This document shows, piece by piece, positions 1 to 5,064 of a stretch of DNA of 6,840 nt. Source of the stretch: a bacterium (lineage in GTDB: Bacteria > Ratteibacteria > UBA8468); NCBI GenBank assembly GCA_030672255.1, contig DAOVGU010000236.1:1-6840 (forward strand), in the 5' to 3' direction. The notes under the pieces are model-generated. The model saw only the letters and a program-made list of their open reading frames with translations, did not search any database and was not told where the DNA came from. The translations under genes and the position numbers were made by a program. Every line of letters starts with the position of its first letter. Position 1 is the first letter of the stretch.

Positions 1-122
1 GTATCTCCAGTATAACCCACTACCGAAACCAAGGATATGCCATCCTTATCCTGTTCTTTGGTAGGGAAGTAATCCTGAAGAGCCGGATGTGGGAAAACCA
101 CAAGTCCGGTTCTGGGAGGGGC
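1..122 (+). mobile_element. 3' end of a group II intron (domain V and preceding structure), probably partial
   Basis: Positions 80-112 fold as a group II intron domain V. The lower stem pairs 81-87 with 105-111, including the usual G-T wobble at 82/110, and starts with the catalytic AGC triad at 81-83. A two-base bulge (AG, 103-104) follows, then an upper stem 88-92/98-102 closed by a GAAAA loop. Upstream, 20-24 pairs with 60-64 around a smaller hairpin at 31-36/42-47, which could be the end of domain IV. The intron's reverse transcriptase, if present, lies outside the window. I do not see a convincing domain VI with a bulged branch-point A between 113 and 154, so the 3' end may be degenerate, or domain VI may be the weak 129-133/146-150 stem. 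The domain V call is from recognising the motif, not from a search. Confidence 0.68.
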
Positions 123-142
123 ATTTAACAATCAAAAAAAAT

Positions 143-146
143 GAGG
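143..146 (+). promoter_or_regulatory. Ribosome binding site of the first secretin gene
   Basis: GAGG lies 8 bases before the ATG at 155, a normal Shine-Dalgarno spacing, and supports that start. It sits in the loop of a weak stem (CAATC 129-133 with GATTG 146-150); any regulatory role for this is speculative. No clear promoter is visible between the intron end and the gene. Confidence 0.6.
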
Positions 147-154
147 ATTGAATA

Positions 155-2089
155 ATGTCTACTCAACAACATAAAATTTTAGTGATTAGTATTTTCTGCT
201 TGGCAGGGAGTTTATCACTCACCTTTGTCTCTGCTTCATTGAATGCGGCAGGAGCAAAGATCTCTCGGGAGGAGAGAATAGAGAAGGAAGCAACGAAGTT
301 CTTTGAGGAAGGAGAAAAGAAATATTTGGCAAAGAGGCACAGGGAAGCATATTACTGTTTCCAGCGGGTACGCCGAGTTGATCCGACCTATAAAGCAAAT
401 GTCGTTGAGGCCTATCTAAAATTAATTGAGTATAAATTAGGAAAGGCACCAAGAAGAATAGAAAAATTTGAGAAAAGAGAAGTTCCGGAAGAAGAAAAAA
501 AGGTTAAGGTAAAGGAAGAGAAAGAGTGGCAACGATTAGTTGCCGATAGCCAAGAGGCAATTCTTTCTGCGGGGAGATTGCTGGATAAGGCGAGGAAAAC
601 AAAGAAGGTTGCTGAAAAGGATCTGCTCGATGCCCGGTTAAATCTTGCTGAGAGCAAGATAGCCTTTGAGAAGAAGGAGTATCAGGAGGCAAAGAGATTA
701 GCAGATAAATGCAGGTATGAAATAGAGGTCTTGCTTTCCCGGGTCTCCGAACCTCCCAAAAAATTACTGGGTAAGATTGGAGATACCCCGGTAACCCTGA
801 ATCTTAACAATGCCGATCTTCAACAAGCCTTAAAACTTATCTATGACCTTACCGGTACCAATATTGTCCTTTCATCTGGAATTAAAGGAAAGGTAACAAT
901 TAATGTTAAGGATTTGCCATTGCGTCAGGTACTTGGTCTGATTGTTGAGAGTAACAACCTGAAATATATTGAAAGGAAGAATGTCATTCGTATCATGAGC
1001 CAGGCAGAGTATGAAAAATCTGAGGAAGGTCTGGCTAAAATAAACAAGAAGGCATTTCCTCTTCATTATGCTGAGGCTGTCGCTGTCGCCAAAATCGTCA
1101 GGGAGACATTGAAGATTGAAGCGGTCACTGCAGATCCAAGAACAAACTCCATTGTTGTTGATGTAACAAATACCTCTGAGGCAGATAAGGTAAAAAATCT
1201 CATCCAGAGTCTCGATGCTCCGGTGAGCCAGGTATTGATTGAGGCAAAGATCATTGAAGTATACCTTTCGAAGGATAATAGCTTGGGTATTGACTGGGAG
1301 ATGGTAGGTCAGGTAATAGAAGGGATTAAACCCACCACAACCTTGACCGGTCCTATCTTCGGGTATGTCGAGGATGCTCTTCCTTCAATACCAGGACAAA
1401 ATGTTTTTGCTTTCGCCCTCAGTAGTAAAAAGGTCAATTCTATGATTACGGCTTTGGCTCAGCAGGGTGAGGCCCATGCACTTTCTCAACCAAGAATCTT
1501 AACCCTTGACGGTAAGCAGGCAACGATTGATATTGTGGAGGAGGTTCCCTATGTTTCTGGAGTGACGGTAACCTCAACAACTTCTGGTGGTGTTACTACA
1601 TATTCTTATTCATATACAATTGAAACCAGAAAGGATATCGGGGTAACCTTAAGCGTCCTTCCCAGGATTCAGAGAAACAGATCGGTTAACCTTCATCTTG
1701 ATCTTAGAGAGATTCGGATTATAGACTACCTGGAATTACCGATAAGTGAAGCTGCTGAGGAAATGGAGGTTAGGTCAAAAACCCCTCATACTGCAGATAG
1801 AATCACCACCCAGGATATTGTCGTCTGGGATGGTCAGACCATAATTTTAGGTGGTATGATTGGAACAAAAAAGACAAAAATTGTAAATAAAGTTCCTTTC
1901 TTGGGGAGTATTCCCCTTTTGGGTCATCTTTTCAAGAAGACCTCTTATGAAGAATCAAGGAGTGAATTAGTTATTTTCCTCACTCCCTATATCATTACCA
2001 GTTTTGAGGAAGGGAGGAGATATACAAAAGAATTGGGAGAAACTCCAACCATAAAAGAGAAAAGCGCAGGTATCATTGAAAAGTTTTAA
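155..2089 (+). CDS. PilQ-like secretin with helical N-terminal extension
   Basis: This is an outer-membrane secretin subunit, of the family whose multimers form the gated pore of type IV pili and type II/III secretion. Residues 1-32 look like a signal peptide. Residues about 40-100 are helical with a TPR-like pair (Y, F and P positions as in tetratricopeptide repeats), 100-125 are very rich in Lys and Glu, and 125-200 look like a long helical hairpin. A secretin/TonB short N-terminal (STN) domain follows at about 207-280 (with KGKVTI), then one NolW/N1-like domain at about 299-365, then the secretin barrel at about 415-613 with the typical C-terminal signature LGSIPLLGHLFKK (583-595) and ELVIFLTPYII. 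One STN plus one NolW domain is closer to PilQ than to GspD, but no AMIN domain is apparent, and the helical region takes its place. A Shine-Dalgarno at 143-146 supports the start. It ends 16 bases before the next start, so the two are probably co-transcribed. Family is sure; PilQ versus other secretin is not. Confidence 0.9.
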   Translation: MSTQQHKILVISIFCLAGSLSLTFVSASLNAAGAKISREERIEKEATKFFEEGEKKYLAKRHREAYYCFQRVRRVDPTYKANVVEAYLKLIEYKLGKAPRRIEKFEKREVPEEEKKVKVKEEKEWQRLVADSQEAILSAGRLLDKARKTKKVAEKDLLDARLNLAESKIAFEKKEYQEAKRLADKCRYEIEVLLSRVSEPPKKLLGKIGDTPVTLNLNNADLQQALKLIYDLTGTNIVLSSGIKGKVTINVKDLPLRQVLGLIVESNNLKYIERKNVIRIMSQAEYEKSEEGLAKINKKAFPLHYAEAVAVAKIVRETLKIEAVTADPRTNSIVVDVTNTSEADKVKNLIQSLDAPVSQVLIEAKIIEVYLSKDNSLGIDWEMVGQVIEGIKPTTTLTGPIFGYVEDALPSIPGQNVFAFALSSKKVNSMITALAQQGEAHALSQPRILTLDGKQATIDIVEEVPYVSGVTVTSTTSGGVTTYSYSYTIETRKDIGVTLSVLPRIQRNRSVNLHLDLREIRIIDYLELPISEAAEEMEVRSKTPHTADRITTQDIVVWDGQTIILGGMIGTKKTKIVNKVPFLGSIPLLGHLFKKTSYEESRSELVIFLTPYIITSFEEGRRYTKELGETPTIKEKSAGIIEKF

Positions 2090-2090
2090 A

Positions 2091-2095
2091 GGAGG
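2091..2095 (+). promoter_or_regulatory. Ribosome binding site that decides the start of the HEAT-repeat gene
   Basis: GGAGG lies 10 bases before ATG 2106. It favours that start over the in-frame TTG at 2076, which overlaps the upstream gene and would place ten polar residues ahead of an otherwise perfect signal peptide. Confidence 0.75.
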
Positions 2096-2105
2096 AAGAG
2101 CAAAG

Positions 2106-2441
2106 ATGAGAAAAAAGTTGATGATGGGGTTGGTTATTTTGCTGCTTGTTTTCTCGACAGTGGCTACAGCAATGGCGCAGAGAGGATCAAGAACCGCGGT
2201 TCAGCGATTGGGTAAGGAGGATTTAAAAGATTCTGTTATCTCCATGCTTACGATGATGTTAAGGGATCCTGACAAAACCATCAGAATCTATGCCATCAGA
2301 GGATTATCCAATATCAAAGGTGTCGATGAGGATGAACTAAGGGTTATTGGCCCTCTCTTTGATAGTTTAAGGGATAAAGATTCCGAAGTGAGAAAGGAAG
2401 CGGCCAAGGCACTGGATAAAATATTTGGTGAGGAAAAATGA
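2106..2441 (+). CDS. Small exported HEAT-repeat protein
   Basis: A 111-residue protein. Residues 1-24 form a clear Sec signal peptide: basic n-region MRKK, a hydrophobic core, and a signal peptidase I site AMA before Q25. There is no cysteine, so it is not a lipoprotein. The mature part holds two HEAT-type helical repeats that align with each other: about 43-70 (LRDPDKTIRIYAIRGLSNI) and 80-107 (LRDKDSEVRKEAAKALDKI), each with the D, (I/V)R and A positions typical of HEAT units. It probably acts in the periplasm as a protein-binding scaffold. It lies between a secretin gene and gspC, so a role in secretin assembly or stability is a reasonable guess, similar in idea to the helical-repeat pilotins (PilF/PilW, which are TPR proteins), but nothing in the sequence proves it. 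The start is chosen on the ribosome binding site and signal peptide. Confidence 0.8.
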   Translation: MRKKLMMGLVILLLVFSTVATAMAQRGSRTAVQRLGKEDLKDSVISMLTMMLRDPDKTIRIYAIRGLSNIKGVDEDELRVIGPLFDSLRDKDSEVRKEAAKALDKIFGEEK

Positions 2442-2472
2442 TAGTAGCAAATAAATTGTCCTGAAATATCAT

Positions 2473-3411
2473 ATGATTACAGTGATTAGAAGACCAGATT
2501 ACACAGATGACAGCATAGCTGTCATTGCGAGCCCAAAGGGCGCGGCAATCCGACCCGAAGGGTCATTCCGAGTGAAACGAGGAATCTCAAAGAGATTGCC
2601 ACGGCACTTCGTGCCTCGCAACGACACGAAAGTGTCGGATTGCTTCCCCCGTATTCAATACGGGGTCGCAATGACCTTGCTCTTTCTTCTCAGTATTCTT
2701 ATTTATCCAACAACTGTAATTGGTAAAGAAAAGAAGGGTGACTATTCTATCATCTATGAAAGGAATATCTTTGCTGCTCCTTTAGCAAAAAAAGAAATAA
2801 AATCAATTTTAAAACCGGAAGAGATTCCTCTTTCGGAGAGGCTTTTGCTTAAAGGAGTGATTATTAGAGGAAAGGGGCCTTCTCTTGCCGTAATAGAGAA
2901 CAGAGAAACAAAGAGGGAGAATCTCTATAGGGTGGGAGATATTCTCCTTGAAGGAGAGATTATCTTAATTGAGGAAAATAGAGTAGTCATCAGAGACAAA
3001 AAGAATAAAGAGGTTACCCTTTTCTTTGCTTATGCCCCCGATACCCCTGATTTAATCAGGGGCAATCAGGGGCTTGTCCTTCTTCCTTCCCAGGGAACGA
3101 AAGTTGTCAAGATAAGAGAGATATTGAAGAAACTGAAAGCAAAACTTCCCCTTTTATCGAGAGTAAGGGTTAAACCGGCTCTTGCTTCCGGAAAGGTTAA
3201 TGGTTATCAGGTGGCAAATATACCAACCGATCCTTTCTTTGAAGCAATAGGAATCAAAAATGAAGATATAATCAGGCGGGTGAATGGAACTCTGATTACC
3301 TCTATTCCCAAGGCCTATGAAATCTATCGCAGTTTAAAACCTAATTCTATGGTGAAGGTAGATATCGTTCGGGATGGGAAACAGGTTACCTTAAATTATA
3401 GATTAGAGTGA
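2473..3411 (+). CDS. gspC: GspC-like type II secretion protein with PDZ domain; start uncertain
   Basis: GspC is a bitopic inner-membrane protein that bridges the assembly platform and the secretin. Residues 69-83 (LLFLLSILIYPTTVI) are the single hydrophobic segment. YERNIF (95-100), a GVI strand (128-130) and YRVGD (152-156) mark the HR domain, about 95-185, which contacts the secretin N0 domain in known systems. Residues 186-242 form a linker, and 243-312 form a PDZ domain (IGIKNEDIIRRVNG at about 259-272). The first 68 codons are odd. Residues 17-67 are translated from the multi-hairpin repeat at 2521-2675 and have no family counterpart. ATG 2473 has no ribosome binding site. ATG 2671, inside the right end of the repeat, or TTG 2677 would give a more normal protein of about 245 residues, but with only a GGGG (2662-2665) as a possible weak site. 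The longest frame is listed; the true start is probably near 2671. Role is confident, N-terminus is not. Confidence 0.82.
   Translation: MITVIRRPDYTDDSIAVIASPKGAAIRPEGSFRVKRGISKRLPRHFVPRNDTKVSDCFPRIQYGVAMTLLFLLSILIYPTTVIGKEKKGDYSIIYERNIFAAPLAKKEIKSILKPEEIPLSERLLLKGVIIRGKGPSLAVIENRETKRENLYRVGDILLEGEIILIEENRVVIRDKKNKEVTLFFAYAPDTPDLIRGNQGLVLLPSQGTKVVKIREILKKLKAKLPLLSRVRVKPALASGKVNGYQVANIPTDPFFEAIGIKNEDIIRRVNGTLITSIPKAYEIYRSLKPNSMVKVDIVRDGKQVTLNYRLE
2521..2675. repeat. Multi-hairpin dispersed repeat (REP/MITE-like) inside the gspC 5' region
   Basis: The ends are a perfect 10-bp inverted repeat (GTCATTGCGA 2521-2530, TCGCAATGAC 2666-2675). Nested inside is a 9-bp pair (2545-2553 with 2635-2643). 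Between them lies a run of small hairpins: 2531-2534/2538-2541, 2552-2556/2560-2564, 2565-2569/2581-2585, 2583-2588/2592-2597, 2603-2607/2611-2615, 2622-2627/2632-2637 (GAAA loop) and 2647-2654/2658-2665. Nearly every base is in some stem, so the whole could fold as a branched structure. A separate 7-bp hairpin, TGACAGC-ATA-GCTGTCA (2508-2524), overlaps the left edge. It has no coding capacity of its own and resembles dispersed non-autonomous repeats seen in many environmental genomes; a genome-wide search would be needed to confirm copies. Confidence 0.8.
3044..3072. repeat. Near-perfect palindrome plus direct repeat inside the gspC linker
   Basis: CCCCTGATT (3044-3052) pairs with AATCAGGGG (3054-3062), and AATCAGGGG is repeated at once at 3064-3072. 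It encodes about residues 191-200 in the linker between the HR and PDZ domains and keeps the frame. It may be a small inserted palindrome or local duplication tolerated in a flexible linker. Confidence 0.5.
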
Positions 3412-3414
3412 GGA

Positions 3415-3475
3415 GGATTCCTGTTTTCACAGGAATGACAAGTAACGGTGTCATTCCCGCAGAAGCGGGAATCCA
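3415..3475. repeat. Inverted pair of 26-bp hairpin repeat units between gspC and gspD
   Basis: The left unit (3415-3440) and right unit (3450-3475 plus the T at 3449) are reverse complements of each other apart from the stem and loop. Each forms its own 8-bp hairpin with a 4-base loop: 3417-3424/3429-3436 and 3453-3460/3465-3472. Compared in the same orientation, the stems differ at two base pairs and both partners change (CCTGT/ACAGG versus CCCGC/GCGGG). The right unit matches the TGTCATTCCCGC...GCGGGAATCC repeat family that is common in many bacterial genomes. There is no U-run after either hairpin, so a Rho-independent terminator is not supported. It fills most of the 85-base gap and could affect mRNA stability or the relative output of the two genes. 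Confidence 0.8.
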
Positions 3476-3496
3476 TCCTTATAGTGGTTAAAGAAA

Positions 3497-5062
3497 ATGT
3501 TAAAGAAAATCTTTAGATTGATTTTTATCCTTTCCTTTATCCTGCTTCTTTCTCCTGAGTTAAGGACAGAACAAAGTTTCACCATCAATTTTAATAATGT
3601 GGATATCAGGATTTTTCTCAAATTTATGAGCGCGCAACTGAACAAGAATTTCATTATCGATAATAATGTCAAAGGAAAGGTAACAATTATCTCTCCCGAG
3701 AAGATTCCGAGTTCTGAGGCCGAGAGAGTTTTTTTAGCGGTGTTAGATGTCTATGGTTACACCGTTATCCCAAGGGGAAATATGACCGCTATCGTTCCCG
3801 TGGCTGGAGTCAAAGAAAAAAGTTTAGAGGTTATTGTCGGAAAGAAACCAATAATTATAGAGAAATTAGGAGAACAACATATCATTCAGCTTATTCCTTT
3901 AACTCATTGTAGTGCCCGCGATTTAGTATCTCTCCTTTCCCCTTTTGTGGGAAAGACGGGAAATCTTTCTGCCGACGAGAGGACAAATACCTTAATTATT
4001 ACCGATCGGGCTTCCAGTGTTAGCCGGTTAACAAAAATGGTTATCGCCTTAGATGTAGAAAGCCCCCCTGGCCAGGAGACTCTGCATATCTATAAACTGG
4101 AGAATGCCGATAGTGAAGAGATAGCAAAGGTTCTTACCGCCGTTGCCACGGCGCGTGCTACTCGGCGAAAGACCATTTCCCGAAAGAAAGGAAGCGCAAC
4201 AAAAGCAATTGTGCCCTCGGCCATTGTTGCCGATAAATCGAGCAATAGTCTGATTATTACCGCATCTCCCGAAGAATATTCTGCGTTAAAGAGAATTATT
4301 GAAGAACTTGACATCCTTCAGAGCCAGGTCTTTATTGAAGCCTTAATTGCGGAGGTAAGTGAATCAGTGATGAGCGAACTGGGAATAAAATGGGAGGATG
4401 AAACGATGCGCCAAAGCCTCTTTGGTCTGGCAATTGGTTCCATTGGAAATGTGTCAGAACTTCCTGGTACCATCGGTTCCTTGATTCATTTCTATCAGAG
4501 TAATTCCGATTTTCATATTCTCTCCACCCCCCAGATTCAGTGTGTCAACAACCAGGAAGCAACCATTACCGTAGCGCAGAATATTCCCTATCTGAAGGAA
4601 TCAAGAATCACTGACGAAGAGACAGTAGTAGACACTTATGACTACAAGGATGTGGGGGTGGTTCTAAAGATTCTTCCTCAGATCAGTAGCAAGAGCAAGT
4701 CGGTAAAATTGAAGCTCAGTCAAGAAGTAACCGAACTCGTGGGCGATTTAACTGACAGACCAATTACCGCTAAGCGAACAGCCGAGACCACAATTATTGT
4801 TGCCGATAGACGCACGATCATCATTGGTGGTTTAATTAAAGAGAATAAGGAGCAGGTAATACATAAAATTCCCCTCCTGGGTGACATTCCCCTTCTTGGC
4901 CTACTCTTTCGCCGAAAAACTTTTCAGAAGGAGAGGACCAACCTTTTAATTTTTATTACTCCCTATATTGTCAGCAATTCCCAGGATGCGGAAAAGCTAA
5001 GAAAGGAAAGGGAAAAGATTTTGAAAGGGAAGATTAACCTCCCTCAATTGGGAAACAAATAA
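3497..5062 (+). CDS. gspD: GspD-like type II secretion secretin, compact form
   Basis: This is the outer-membrane secretin of a type II secretion system. Residues 1-25 are a signal peptide (basic MLKKIFR, then a hydrophobic run). The N0/STN domain covers about 27-95 (INFNNVDIRIFLKFM, KGKVTI). An N1 domain covers about 126-190 (ADERTNTLIITD), and a second NolW-type domain covers about 194-272 with ADKSSNSLIITA and a basic insertion near 213-235 (RRKTISRKK). The secretin barrel runs from about 275 to 492, with IPLLGDIPLLGLLFRR (458-473) and NLLIFITPYIV. At 521 residues it is shorter than typical GspD (about 650 or more): one periplasmic N domain seems to be missing, and the stretch between the first barrel strand (GIKWE) and STPQI is only about 50 residues. 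ATG 3497 has no strong ribosome binding site, but it gives a clean signal peptide. Its place between gspC and gspE supports the name. Confidence 0.9.
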   Translation: MLKKIFRLIFILSFILLLSPELRTEQSFTINFNNVDIRIFLKFMSAQLNKNFIIDNNVKGKVTIISPEKIPSSEAERVFLAVLDVYGYTVIPRGNMTAIVPVAGVKEKSLEVIVGKKPIIIEKLGEQHIIQLIPLTHCSARDLVSLLSPFVGKTGNLSADERTNTLIITDRASSVSRLTKMVIALDVESPPGQETLHIYKLENADSEEIAKVLTAVATARATRRKTISRKKGSATKAIVPSAIVADKSSNSLIITASPEEYSALKRIIEELDILQSQVFIEALIAEVSESVMSELGIKWEDETMRQSLFGLAIGSIGNVSELPGTIGSLIHFYQSNSDFHILSTPQIQCVNNQEATITVAQNIPYLKESRITDEETVVDTYDYKDVGVVLKILPQISSKSKSVKLKLSQEVTELVGDLTDRPITAKRTAETTIIVADRRTIIIGGLIKENKEQVIHKIPLLGDIPLLGLLFRRKTFQKERTNLLIFITPYIVSNSQDAEKLRKEREKILKGKINLPQLGNK

Positions 5063-5064
5063 AG

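Noticed and set aside
155..260. Lipoprotein signal in the first secretin (cysteine near residue 15)
   Set aside because: The residues before this cysteine (ISIF) do not fit a lipobox, and the hydrophobic core continues past it.
219..1254. Several short open frames on the minus strand across the first secretin gene
   Set aside because: They lie opposite a strong, domain-rich coding sequence, have low-complexity translations (Ser/Leu/Phe runs mirroring Lys/Glu codons) and no family resemblance.
2076..2105. TTG at 2076 as the start of the HEAT-repeat gene
   Set aside because: It overlaps the secretin gene and adds polar residues before the signal peptide, whereas ATG 2106 has a GGAGG at good spacing.
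2521..3475. CRISPR-like array formed by the hairpin repeats
   Set aside because: There are no regularly spaced identical direct repeats with unique spacers. The units are hairpins, inverted and of unequal length.
3415..3478. Rho-independent terminator after gspC
   Set aside because: The hairpins are good but no T-run follows either one, and gspC-gspD-gspE are expected to be co-transcribed. They fit a dispersed repeat pair better.
3435..3491. An 18-codon open frame starting inside the repeat between gspC and gspD
   Set aside because: It is made wholly of repeat sequence and the nearest GGAGG is too far upstream (18 bases).
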